Positions 42,500 to 54,800 of a DNA stretch of 64,000 bases are shown here, piece by piece. Below the pieces are notes generated by a model. It was not told the DNA's origin and did no database searches. It saw only the letters and a program-made list of their open reading frames with translations. Source of the DNA: Chaunax sp. Z400. Lineage: Eukaryota > Chordata > Actinopteri > Lophiiformes > Chaunacidae. The position numbers were made by a program, and so were the translations under genes. Numbering within the stretch: position 1 is the first letter of the stretch; every line of letters begins with the position of its first letter. The stretch lies in assembly GCA_037577475.1 (NCBI GenBank), contig CM075206.1, positions 8,031,459-8,095,458 of the forward strand. Direction: 5' to 3'.

Positions 42500-42800
42500 A
42501 ATGACCAATTACTCTACTACAACCCGCTCTGCCATTGAAAGTTGAGGCCAGTGACAAAATCTATCCAGTTCCAGTGGTTTTAAGTACCCAGAATGTATTG
42601 GACTTCTATGGGGGACGCACATGAAGCTGCTGGGCATCCTGTGAATTTTAGCTCCATCTTGTTTCTTGCCGAAAGGCTCTGGCGAGGGCCTGTGGTTGCC
42701 AGGCGCCTCCTGAGGTGACTCTATCAGACCCAGTCAAGCCTGAAATCAATCACTCACACCCATCAAAGGCTGCCTTGCACCGCCATTGTGACTGAGCCAT
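42500..42800. promoter_or_regulatory. Candidate conserved non-coding element
   Basis: Repeat-free block with evenly mixed composition, including GGTTGCCAGGCGCC, GAAATCAATCACTC (PBX/HOX-like TCAATCA) and ACCGCCATTGTG (SOX-like ATTGT). No coding frame. Inferred from texture. Confidence 0.2.
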
Positions 42801-45800
42801 CTGGGCCTCAGCACACTGTCTACATTTATCTTTATGAACTATATGTGGCTCTGTGTGCATGCTTCTTGAGTGTGTGTGCATGCATGTCTATTCTTATACG
42901 CATCTATATTTGTATATTTTCTTAGCATGATTAAAATAAAGTAACAAAATAAAAATGAATGCACACTGTATTAACCCTAACCATGGGCAGTTGTGAATGC
43001 AAGAGGGAACAGTGGCAGTCCTCACTATCCAGCATGCAAGTATGCTTCTTTACACCTGTTCACAGCCTTCCACTACATGCCTCTCCTGCATGGCATCATC
43101 TGCTTGAACTAGTTTTCCTGTGTGGAGGCCTTTCTCCTTTGGCCCCGCTATGGTCAGTCTCCTGGTCTCCAGGTCTCCAGTCCATCCTGCCATTGGTGGT
43201 GAGCATTGGCTGCCCAAGCACTGGCAGGAGGAGTGGAGTGGAGCGCCGCTGAGTGTGTGTGGCTGCTGCCATTGGAGGGCAGTAGAGCACCAGCTCATCC
43301 ATCTCTATCAAAGTGCCCCCACAGCCCCAGAGGGTGCTCGAGTGTAAAGCACTACTTAGAGGGATGTTGGGAGCACAGAGACAGGCTGGGGAGAATGTGG
43401 ACAGGTCAGGCCAACAGTGGCCTCCAGTTGCTTTATGGACTCTGTACAGTGTGTACTCGACATTATATGAAGAGGCAGACTGACTGCAACAAGGAAAGGG
43501 TAAATGTAATTGCACTTAAACATAAATAAAAGTGGAAAATTAAAAGGAATTGTATAAATTAATAACACTATGAAATAATTAATGAGCACAATATGTGCAT
43601 TTAGGCCGTAGCTTATTGGTTATCATATTTTAAAACACGAAAGTGTTAGAATTCTGCACATGAAATGATGAATTATTTATTGATGCATTTACCAACCTGT
43701 CAAAAACATGTTTAAACCTCTATCTCCTGATCATATAGTTATTCTCTATATGTTATATGAGTATAAAAAACAAACAAACTAATTTTTGTAATCTTTGCAA
43801 AAGGACATATAAGGTCAGCGCTATTCAGCTAGAACCACTCAATGCAGTCCAATACCCTCATTTTAAAGCTTTGAAGAAAAAGAAAAAGACAGACCCTCTA
43901 ATCCTTTATTCAGTAACAGTCCAATACTGTAAGGATATTGTGCCAATATCCATCAGCTTCACTTTTACATGTATTATACAAATCCCCTCATATGCATTTG
44001 TTCAATAACCTATTCTAAAATGAGCATTAAGCCCCGTTTAATACTGTACAGACACACTTTTATGTGAATATTTCCAGATTGAAAGTAATTTCCCGTTTCT
44101 GAAATAGCTGTTACACTAAGACTAATTAATATATATTTGTAAAATGGCTTCAAAAAAGTTAAGTTATTAAGTTAAAGTTATTTAAAAGATTGCCACTATT
44201 TATCTTTTATCATTTCTGCATGAGATGTGATGTGTAAAGTGAAAAAAAATTTTTAAAAAGTGACTGTGAGTCATTCATTTCAATTATGTTTGCAGTTAAT
44301 TTCTGCAAAATGGCATTTACATAATTTTTGTAACAGGGCCATTTATTGTGATATCCTTGGTGGTATTTGCACCACTATCATGAATATCAATCCTATATCA
44401 ATATCATCGCTTTTATCATTTTATTTTCCATCTGTAAAAAAACTGTTTTATATGTTACATAGATGATAGGTAAACTGTTTTAAATTATATAATTGAAACA
44501 ATTATCATTTGTATTTGTCACTAGCAATATATAAATTAATAACACATTCTTTAAAGGAAAGATATTGAACAGAAATCAAAAACACAAGGTCCAGCACGTT
44601 GTCCTACATTTAAGTAGCTCTCAATTCACTTAACACAAACCATCCTGGAAACTTTCATCTTGGGAAGAAAACACATGTTCCTTGTTTTCTGCTTGTACAT
44701 TAACGTCCATGTTTTCTCCATTCCATTTAGACCTGGAGAACTGGGATGCCCCAGTCCCGAGTGCAATGTCCCAGACCTTGACTGGCTCTTTATGTAAACA
44801 GAAACTCCTCGCTGTGAAGGGGTCCCATAGTTAAGAATTCCACTTAGAGAGCACGATGAACTCTGCAGCGATATTGGGAGATTCATGTTCTTGTCCTATG
44901 CTTTAAAGCGACTTCATGTAGCTCTAAATGTGGCCTCAATACCCAGTTGGCTGAATATAAGTACGATAAACAATTCAGGTTAAGCCACAAACTTGTTTAG
45001 TTTTTATGATCTTATTCATGTATGATTTCTTTTGTAGCAGAACCTCCATTGAACACATACAAATGAATATATGAGTACATTAGAAGCCTGTTGATTTCAT
45101 TGTTTTGTAAAGACATGGCCAATATTTAAGTAGTTAGTCTTTCCTATATTTGGGTGTGTGGTATAAAAATGTATCTTTAGAACATTGTTCAACTGTAAAA
45201 TGAACATAGTTAACATAACAGTGAAAAATGGTTTGTAATGTGTGCATTTACATCATTTCCTTTTCAAATATTCTTACATATAAATTGTGTTCATATTAAA
45301 TAGGCAAATTATTCATTTAATATAGTGTATAAATTATTAATAAGCAACTTGTAATATATCTCTATACAGCATGGAGATTTTCTGCAGAGATTAAGAACCA
45401 TTTCTCTCAAATATGTATAAAAACATTTATAAAAATAGAACATTCCCTTTATTTTTACACATAGAGCTGTTTTTTTTCTTTGACAGGAAGTGTTGTTTGA
45501 TAGCGTTGCCAGATACAGCAGGAAACAAAACTTTGCATGATGATGACAGCATTTTCCAAACACTGTTACCATGTTTACAACTGCCAGAGGGCAAAATAGG
45601 ACCTTTTATTTCCCTCCTGCTAATTGTTTGATTTCCTGCTGCCGCTGGAGAGCTCGGTGTACAGTAGGGGAAGAGAGAAGGCCAAGGCTGGCACAGGAGC
45701 CTGCACACTCTCACTTCATTTGTCTCAAACGATGCAATGGCTCCAGGCTAGCCCCTCTCTCTGGAGCTTTGTAGAAATACCAAACAGTGACATCTGACGT

Positions 45801-46909
45801 TGCCTGTCTACAGTTCCTTTTTTATCATCTCCGTTTTTTCCCCTCCGCCATCTCAAGCTGTTACTGACACCCTTGCAGAGCCTGTCATTGTTTGTTTTGC
45901 AGGCCTCGTCTCACTAATAAGGTAAGGACATAACTCTAAACGTCTGTATGTTCATCACACAAGGAAATCGCTTAAACCATGAAATGCTCAATCATAAATC
46001 TCAGCTTTTAAACGGCACATTTTAGACGGAGGGTCCTACCTCCACTTGGTGTTGTGATTTCTACATTGGGTTGTCATTATGTCTGTCTGGGACTTGTCAT
46101 CAGTTAGTTTGCATAGAGATACGATCCTCTCATCCCACACTGATCGCTGTTCTTTTTCCAGCAGGTGGTGGGCTTTAAAATTTCTTGTTTGTAAGCTGCT
46201 GTGAGAGAGATGACACATTTACGATGAGCAGCGCAGGCCAAACTGCATGGATACAACCAGGCAGGGGAGATTCCCCTCTTGTGGCGTGTAGCGCAGCGCA
46301 GTGCAGTGCATTGTGGACTTCCTTCTGGCCATAACACCACATAGCGCGCGGGACTCACCTACCACTGTTTAATCTCAGAAGAGTATTCTCATGTAAATGC
46401 ATGTTAATCAGTGCACAGGGAGACTGTTTTAATCGGATTGGTGTTTTTTGTTTTGTTTTCCTCTGCCTTCAGAACTTGGGAGTGCACGAGGAACAAAAAG
46501 TGCTATTGTCAGGTGGCAGTAAGCCAGTAATTCCTCTTGCAGCTTTTTGACGTTAGCACAATCCCACCGACAGACAGATTCTCTGTGGGGATCTTCACAG
46601 TGATTGGGCTTCTGTGCAATCTCACCCCTGAACCTGGGCGCTGTCCTTTTGAATTAACTTTTGGAGAGGCTGCATATTTGGGCTGCTATGGCTCCCACTT
46701 TTGAAAGTGAGCCATGGCGAAGGCAGCAGTAAAAAAAAAATAATCATAAAACATTGTTTTCATGGCCAAACCGTGAGGTGAAATCAAAAGAAAAAGTTGC
46801 TATTCAGTTATAACATAACTTTGGCTTGATGTAAAGTCTCTGAAATAAAAAATAAAAATTTTAAGTAGAACAAAGCATGTTTAAGACGAATGTCAAAGAT
46901 CAGCTCCTG
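42801..46909. other. Gene-free, mostly AT-rich
   Basis: No supported exon. A more GC-rich stretch at 43000-43450 yields overlapping frames on both strands without domains. Strongly AT-rich from 43.5 to 45.5 kb. Confidence 0.35.
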
Positions 46910-47260
46910 CTTATAAAGCGGAAAGTGCTTCTGCACCAAACTTTAATGCCATAAAATCATGTATAAAAGTAAATAAAAGTCCCAAGTTAATATAAATCTT
47001 ATGAAATTGCATTACACCATCATATGTGATTGTGATGAGAGGAACGACAGCGGCTGTCAAGTGACTGACTTGTGCCACATCGCCTTGGGTTTTGTGTGAT
47101 GGATGCCCCTGCCAGTGCCAGTGCATTTCTGCCTGCCAGCAGGCCTTTAATCCCTCCTAATGGGGGTTGTCATCTCACCGCTAATTTAAATGCTCAAACT
47201 ACGATGCTCCCCCACCTGGCTAAGATAATCCCAGTGCGAAGGGCCTCTTTCCCCACAGCT
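46910..47260. promoter_or_regulatory. Candidate conserved enhancer-like element
   Basis: Repeat-free block with AAATTGCATTACACCATCATATGTG (E-box CATATG), CTGTCAAGTGACTGACTTGTG, CGCTAATTTAAATGC and CCACCTGGCTAAGATAATCCC (E-box CACCTG plus a bicoid-type TAATCCC). The AT-rich sequence around it lacks such clustering. The 103-codon frame at 47072-47383 has no known domain. Confidence 0.28.
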
Positions 47261-47668
47261 AGCCGCCTCGTTTTGGGGCCCAGGGGCTCGGGGGCCTCAC
47301 CACCCTCCTACACAACAACAGCATCTTTCAATCATCGCTCCCTGATTGTATTAATCTTATCTGTGTTTAATTACATTTTTTAAGATTATTGCTGTATGCC
47401 ATCTTTGCACACTGTGGGGGCCGCAGAGGGCTGCTCATTTCAGATGCATTTTCATTTGGGCACAAATCCGCATCAAAGACTGTCAGAAATTATAGGGGAG
47501 CCATTTTTTTTTATGGTTGGGGGAGTTTGTAAACTTGATCTTATGCCTGAAGTTTTGTGGGTTATAGTATGGATTACATTGTGTTCAACTGTTTCAATTC
47601 AGGGAAGATTACCATTTATAAATAATATTTTACATTACAAGTAATTAGATTTAATATATGTTAAGGTC

Positions 47669-47939
47669 CAGTGGTGTCAAAAATACTCAGACTTTTTAAA
47701 ATATTAATCAAATTGTGTGAAAATATTACTTTACATCAAATTCCTACATTCAAAACTTTATGTAAGTGAAAGTACATAATTGTCACTAACGCGCTTATAA
47801 AATATCAAAAGTGAAAGTTATCCAGACATACAGTATGACCATCTTTTTATATTGTTGTTTAGTATATTAAGTAATTATTGATACAGTATGGAGGTACCAT
47901 TGATGTAGATGGTCAAACTAGATTCAGTATTTTCTACTT

Positions 47940-48017
<78 letters not shown>

Positions 48018-48190
48018 GTATTGTATTAGGTCATCATCTGATTTGTATGTAAAGTGATACAAATTCAGGTAAATTAAATGTAGTGAAGTAAAAAGTCCAA
48101 TAATTCCATCTGAAATGTAGTGGAGTAGAAGTACAAAGTAACATAAAATGTACTTAAGTACAGTACTGACTTTTGTCAATTAAAGTACAT
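47669..48190 (+). mobile_element. MITE-like element, fuller copy of the CAGTGGTG family
   Basis: Begins CAGTGGTGTCAAAAATACTCAGAC and contains GTAGTGGAGTAGAAGTACAAAGTAAC and AATGTACTTAAGTACAGTACTGAC, motifs of a very common teleost non-autonomous DNA element. A long TA microsatellite has expanded inside it. The right terminus is degraded, so the end coordinate is approximate. The partial copy at 12020-12162 is in the opposite orientation. Confidence 0.65.
47942..48013. repeat. (TA)36 microsatellite
   Basis: About 72 bp of pure TA, lying within the MITE-like element. It produces a Tyr-Ile frame that is an artefact. Confidence 0.97.
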
Positions 48191-48548
48191 GTTTTCTTCT
48201 CTTACAATTTGAGCACTCAGCCACTTTTTTTTATCTCTATTTGTGTGGCACACTGAACCTTTTTCCCCCACAAAGTGAACATAAAACATTCAGGTTTCAA
48301 GGGTTCATGTTATTCAGGTGTGCACCACCTTATTAAAAATTCACAACTCTGTCTTGGATGAACAGTAAGTACTTTTGTTTGTATTATTTTTTTCACAGTA
48401 CCATGGGGAAAGCCTAGAATAGCTGATAGAAAACAGAAGGATCCATTTTTGTTGATGTTTGCCATATTTTTAAGTCGAGCATAAAGGGACCGGAGGGCGT
48501 TGGAAGATGCTCCAGGAGGTATTTAATTAAACAAAGGCTAATTCTCCT

Positions 48549-48676
48549 GTGGGCTCTGTGATGAACTGGCGACTTGTCCAGGGTGAACCCCTCCTCCCGT
48601 CCAAAGTCAGCTGGGATAGGCTCCAGCCCCCCGCTATACACAGGATAAGCGGTTACAGAAAATGAATGAATGAATA
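48549..48676 (+). mobile_element. 3' tail of a LINE (5'-truncated non-LTR retrotransposon)
   Basis: The run GGGCTCTGTGATGAACTGGCGACTTGTCCAGGG, then CAGCTGGGATAGGCTCCAGCCCCCC and GGATAAGCGGTTACAGAAAATG, ending in a (GAAT)n tail, is the hallmark 3' end shared by fish L2/RTE-like LINEs and their SINE partners. Only the tail is present, as expected after 5' truncation. Plus orientation. Confidence 0.8.
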
Positions 48677-51599
48677 ATCCTCCCGTGTTAGAATGACACG
48701 TCTCTGGACTTTACCTCGACGTGTCGAGAAGATGCACATCATCCAGATTAACATTAACAGCAACTAACAGGTGCTTCCACATCTACGTTGTCATGATTTC
48801 CCAACTCTGCCTAATGAAGCTGTGATGGTTGAGAGTGATTGCAATCAGAGATGCACTTTTTTTCCACTCAAGTAAACAATCAACCATCTGGTCAGATGAT
48901 GCGTTGTTGTTTGATTGCAAAGTCTATACTGGCTTTCTTGGCACTGACCTACTGCACTCCAAACATCCTACAAACTGAACACAAGCAATAACTTCAGCTA
49001 AGAATAAGGGAATTGTGTGTTTTTACACATGCTCTGTTGTGAATGTGTATCAGAGAGGATAGCTAGTGTTTAATTGTCCATCCTGCTGCACAAACACTCT
49101 TTCGCTGCTTGTTTTTGTCAATAAATTACACAATAGCTAATAAGAAAGTGTTACTAACACCGTCAGAACATTTGCATACAATACCTATGGAATCTATCTT
49201 CAGCCCGGCACATTCATCCATAATGGTGTTATGCTGTGACTGTAAGGCTTGTAGCAATCAGCAGGACATTGTGTACCACTTTAATATGGAATCGGGGTGA
49301 CGGCAGGCGCACACAGAGCTTGTTGATGATTTTCTTTTTCTGTGCGAATATCTGCGAGTGATCTGAGGTTGGCTGTGTGCACTCTGCTATCTTTAGGTAC
49401 GAGTTAAATGCTTGTGGAGATAGAGGGAAGGCAAGGGCCGGAGGGAATGTGTCTAGTCGCTCCCCCTTGAACCCCAGGTGCTGGGTTCTCCGCCCGACAG
49501 GGGGCAGTGGAGCCGATAATTAAAACATTTTTGAAAAAAAGATTTGATGCTCAAAGGTGCGGCACCTGAAAAGAGGTGTCACCCTGTGCAGCTAAATCAT
49601 CTAGGATTACATGCGCATTATTGTCAATGCTTCAAGTGGTGCTGTAAAATAAATGTGAAGGCAAGCTCGGCTCATTTGAGTCGTTTCTGGAGTGCAAAGC
49701 CAGATATGGTTTTTAGCAGAGGAGGTGGTGATCCAAAAGGGACAAAGGCAGCCTTGGCAGCACATGGTAATGGTCACATGACTTCAAACATCCCAATTTA
49801 ATCAGAAACCTCACATACTCACATCCATTTGATCTGTGCATGTCTCTTCTCATTTTGAGTGGTTGTACAAAATAGCCGAATCAAATCAAACGCTGATTTG
49901 CCAATAACGTCCCTTCGCCTTACAAAGGCAAAGATTCCAGGTTAATGAGGAAAATTAACATATGACAACATTTTACTGCGAGTCCCCGAACCTCAGATGT
50001 GGTGTGCAATTCTCACAGCACACTGAGTCTTTGTAGGCACCGCAGATCAGACCAGTTCTGAGGCTCCATTACCAGCCATTCAGCCCTGACACTGAAAGAG
50101 GACAGCTAGTCCATGTGTGACACGGGAAGAGGAGCCTTGTAATGACTCCCCTCAACAAAGAATCACTGATAAAAGGATTAACTAATTAAATTAACAGAGT
50201 AAAGTACTTTATAACTGTTAATTATGTGGTTCCCTTGGCTGCTCTGAGCCACTTGCACCCTTTGTTTGAAAGGCCCTTGTCTGTACTAATTGACCTCTGG
50301 GGAGCTTTTGGCGTGCGCGTATCTGTGGGCATGGTTGTGTATGTGTGCATGAGAGGATGCCTTACGCAAATCAAACGGCGTGTACAAACAAACTGACAAT
50401 TTACTTTAGAGTGGAGTGACACTTTGCAGAACGTGACGACACTTGTTTAAACGACATTGAATGTGCCACCAGATAATGGTGCCTCTCTCATGGCCGGGCT
50501 CCTCGGAAAGCTCGTACTGCTCTTTAAAGGGGGCCCACTAACTTTTAGATTAAGGTGGGGCTCAGAGAGAAAACTTACATCATTTGGAGACATAGAGGTT
50601 TATTTTATTAATATTTCCCATTTTTTGATCTCATTAAAATAAATGAATTCAGTCGCAAATAGTCATGTATTTGTGAGACCGTAGCATCATCTGCCAAAAT
50701 GTGCTGCTTGCTGCACAAATTCAATGTGCAATCTAAGGCACACTATAAGAAACTTTTTTTTTATGATACACACAATTCTTTAAAGTTTTCATACCATCAC
50801 ATGGAGGCAGAAGTTGACACCCTTTTATCCTTGATGGTGTCCCCTCTAACGTGTGGCCAATCACATTATTAATCTCCATGGCTCCAGTCAAAAGATTGAT
50901 AGATTTGACCTAGTGTCCCATCCATTCGCGCCTGAGCCAGCTCCATCTTTTCCCAGTCATTCTTTCAAGCCTTTCTCTTGTCGCAACGAGCCTGCCCACC
51001 AAAATCCTAATGACGTCCTTGACAAGTGATCCATCAGTTGGCAATTACAACATCTGTCGCCATGACAAAGCTACCCTCAAAGATAGCTCCGGCACTCTCT
51101 GTTGGGGCAACTCTTCCTCCCCTGCGATTATGTCTGGTTTTGGGGTTAGGGGGTACAGAGTTGGTGGGGTTGTGGGGATGCGGGTGGAGCGGGGATGGTG
51201 GGTTGGCCACTTTGTGCTGTAAAAAGAGGCTGCCCCACAACGCAGACAGACATGTTGACAGCAAACACAAACATAGCAAAACAAATGGTTCACGCCCACC
51301 TCTTTAGATTTCCATTCAAATGCACTCCACAACTCTGTGAAAGTGCTCTGTCTTCTATAGAGGGAAGAACCTACCAGCTGCCATCGTCTCTCCTCACTAT
51401 AAAGAGGACCTTTCACTTGGGAACAATAAGAGGGCTTCTCTTGTCTCTTGGCCCAGAGTCTCTGCCGCTCCATGTTTAACTTCAATAGCCGTAGATCAAT
51501 GCAGAACAACACTCCAGAAGTGATAGGGCGGAACTGAATCAGGCAGTAAGGCTTTTGTGAATGTCAGCAAATATTCAAATAGTGATTCAGTGATAACCT
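48677..51599. other. Gene-free desert with mixed blocks
   Basis: No supported exon. A motif-dense stretch at 49420-49580 (TAATTAAAACA, and GGTGCGGCACCTGAAAAGAGGTGTCACC with CACCTG/AGGTGT sites) could be regulatory. The frames at 51010-51512 on both strands have no domain. Confidence 0.3.
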
Positions 51600-51880
51600 G
51601 CAGTTGTCATTGTAACGTGCAGCATTTAACCAGCAGGCAACTCATTTTTGCACTTTCAGAGAGCTCCCTAATCTGCGAAGGTGTGATTTTGAGAGGAATA
51701 TATCCTGTTTCAGGTGGATACATTTGCAGATGATGCCTTTCATGCTGTCTTTTCTGTGGCTCAGTGGGAGGAAGGTGTGGGACTTTGCCTTGCTTTTCTT
51801 TCGCCTCTTTAAGTGGAGCACCGGATAGATGGCATGACATCACGGGCCAAGCCGGCAGCACAATGCAAAGGTCATGCAGC
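51600..51880. promoter_or_regulatory. Candidate conserved non-coding element
   Basis: Repeat-free, balanced block with TGCAGTTGTCATTGTAACGTG, GAGCTCCCTAATCTGCGAAGG, CAGGTGGATACATTTGCAGATG and GGCATGACATCACGGG. Non-coding. Inferred from texture and motif clustering only. Confidence 0.22.
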
Positions 51881-54800
51881 CCATTGATCTAGGGGGCCCC
51901 TGATAGAAACCCCCTGTATTATGGGTCCGTGCACGCGGGGTCTTACACACACTGAGCCATAGAAACAGACCACAAATGGAGCCTTGTTGTCTTCCCATTC
52001 AGGGCATGCAATCAGCGGATTTACACTTTGATGTGGAGCTGAGGAATAAAGCCCTTTCGAGCGCTGACCTTTATCGACTGTCGGATCAAAATCCATAGCC
52101 CTCTCTTTCTCTCACTCTCCGAGCTACATATCTAAGTTACAGTCCAGCTAGCTTGCCACTGAAGCAGGGCACTTCTAAAGCCAGTCCATTCTTTTCCTTT
52201 ATTCTCATCTTTGCTCTCACCCTGACTTTTGTGCCTGGCTGCTAACGTGGAACAAGATTCCTTTTTTCCTGTCGGGAAATGACTGGTTCGACAGGTTCTA
52301 TTCAGAAACCCGGGAACTTATAAAAGAAGTAACAGTCACAGCTACAGCTTACTGCCTCACATGGTGTCTGAGCTGTTTTAATGATCTACTTGTGCAACAT
52401 ATGCAGACGGAGACAACACTGGATTGGAAAAAAGGATCTGATAATTACTAGGGATGCAGCAAGTCAAGTTTTTATTTTCCAAAACCTCCACTCTGGGTAT
52501 CTACGAATATTATCTGATAGAAGTTATATTCTCTACCCTTTTTCTTTAAAATCAGTACCTCACTCTGTGGACTATGTCAGGTACCATGACACCAGTGACA
52601 CTGAAAAAGTGAGTTGGCAGTCCATCGGACAGAATGAATTAAACTTATAGCGGAAATACTTAATTTTTCTATTGACATTGAGAAAGAAATTGCATTTAAT
52701 GAGACCTGGTTATGTCTGGTGCTCTTTATAAGATCAGAATTGGTGCTGATAATGATCGGGTGCATCCTCATTATTTTCATGGATGGAAGAGAAAAAGACA
52801 TTCATTTTTACACACTGTGGTTACTCACACAAATGCAGCTGTCTCTTTTTGGCAAAATGTGTCGTACAGATGGTTGTATATGAAACCATTTCTATCACAC
52901 TCACTGTGGATCAACTGCAACCACACAGAGTCCATTTTATGCTTCCGAACGCCTGGCTTCCCATCTATTGTTTTTAATTTCCCGATGCCGACTTGGACAT
53001 TTCTCCGTCTGCTCTTCTCCCAGAGGTGCCAGCTTGAACCAAATGAGCAGAAACAGAATCTATCAGTTCCATGTCCACTATCAGGCCAACTGGTTTTGAT
53101 GGCCCCCATTCTGCTTCGTCAAAAAACATGCCAAAGCCTGGCGTAATCCACTAAAGGACACTTAGCAACCAAGTAATGTCACGGTAGACCGATGGTGTGA
53201 CGCACTTTAAAAATCTCGCAGCCATATCCACTTAATTCAGCTAGCGCTTTGGGAAGGCCCACCGGAGAATTGTGCGACTGCCTGCAGAGAGTCAACCACC
53301 AGCATTAGAGAGCATTACCACCGTGCAACAAAAAAACACAATTTCTCACTCAAAAATGCAAGTCTACAAGCCCAGTGCTCTTCTAAGTGCAAGGAGAATT
53401 TGAGTCTGTTTATTGCAAGCGTCACAGGCCCACAAGACCAATTTGACGGCTTGATTCCCCGAGTTGCATTCTAGTAATTACTGTTCTGTTACTGTGAGCC
53501 TTTGTTAGAGAGTCATTAATTTGTTAGCTAAACAATCAGGGTTTAAACACTCTAACTGTGAGGTTGAAAGGTTTAGAGTTGTATAGAACATGAAGCCATC
53601 CTTTGTTTTCAACGTGCAACGCAAAAAGGTCTCGGAGCAAAACAATTACATCACACCACAACAAGGCCCTGAGTGTACAACAATGACAAGAGAATTGTGC
53701 CTTCAGGCGGAAAACACTGGAGATGGAGAATGAGGGTTTTTCTGGTTGATGCGCATAAGGTACATGGTCCATTCAGACAAATGGGGAGAAACAACAAGGT
53801 ACACAAAGAGAAGGCTGCATCAAAAAAAAAAAAACAGCGTCATGAAATATTAATTGGATATATTTACTGACAAGCTACTAGAACCAGAAGCTCTCTTCGG
53901 GGATTCCGGGGCGAGAGAGCTTGCGCTTGACTGACAACCACAAGGTGCAGAGGAACATACATATGATCAGCACACGGACACAGAAACACACTCATACACG
54001 CACTTGTGAAATTATGACTGGACAGGGGCAAGGGCAACCCCTCACATACCTCCTCCAGGACACTGAGAGCAGCCTCTGCGTGTATTCTGAGAATGCCAGA
54101 GACATGACAAAATGACAAGTGGTTGCACACATATGCTCTTCACAATATTTTCGCCTTGGCCCTGTGCAGTGAAAACCCCATAATTTGAGGGCAGAGGGGA
54201 TTATGTAAGCATTCACCACATTTACTGACACACACTTCCTCCCCATGTCCTCACCCTTTTCTCGCTCTCTCCCTCGGCTCTCCACTCCTGCATTCTTGCT
54301 CTGTCCCAGAAATTCAAAACTTTGCTTACCTAATTTTTGGAGCATATTTCTTTGCCACAGGAGGTGGTTATGACAAATTAGAAGTCTACAAATGTTCTGA
54401 TGGTGTAAAGGCTCCAGCTGTCACCAGGGAGATGGTGATCAGGTTTCCAAGCTGCATGGTCTCTTGGCACCACAAAGAGTTCCATATGGTCATCCAAATG
54501 CTGCACCTAAATCTGCTCCCACTCTCCAACCCGGAGCTGAGCTCTTCTACTGAATTAGTCACAAGGCTTCTGAGTATAGAGATACAAGACAACAAAAATC
54601 ATATGTCCTTAATGGGGGAAAAAATGGAGGTGAAGGGTCAGGGGTGCAAGTAGTGAATGGGAAACTTAGTGAATCAGAGAGTTTATTAGCAGACGTAAAC
54701 ATATTAGATTATCATTCATATTGATGGCAACTCAGATCATCATTCTTGTACACCACATGGCAAATGATTAGAGTGTGATTTGCATTAGAGATGAGTTTCG

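Noticed and set aside
43050..43515. GC-richer region with overlapping frames on both strands, considered as an exon cluster
   Set aside because: Frames on both strands are similar in length and none shows a domain or splice-bounded structure.
52712..53146. 144-codon plus-strand frame
   Set aside because: No family recognised; a competing frame of similar length on the opposite strand and no promoter or splice context.
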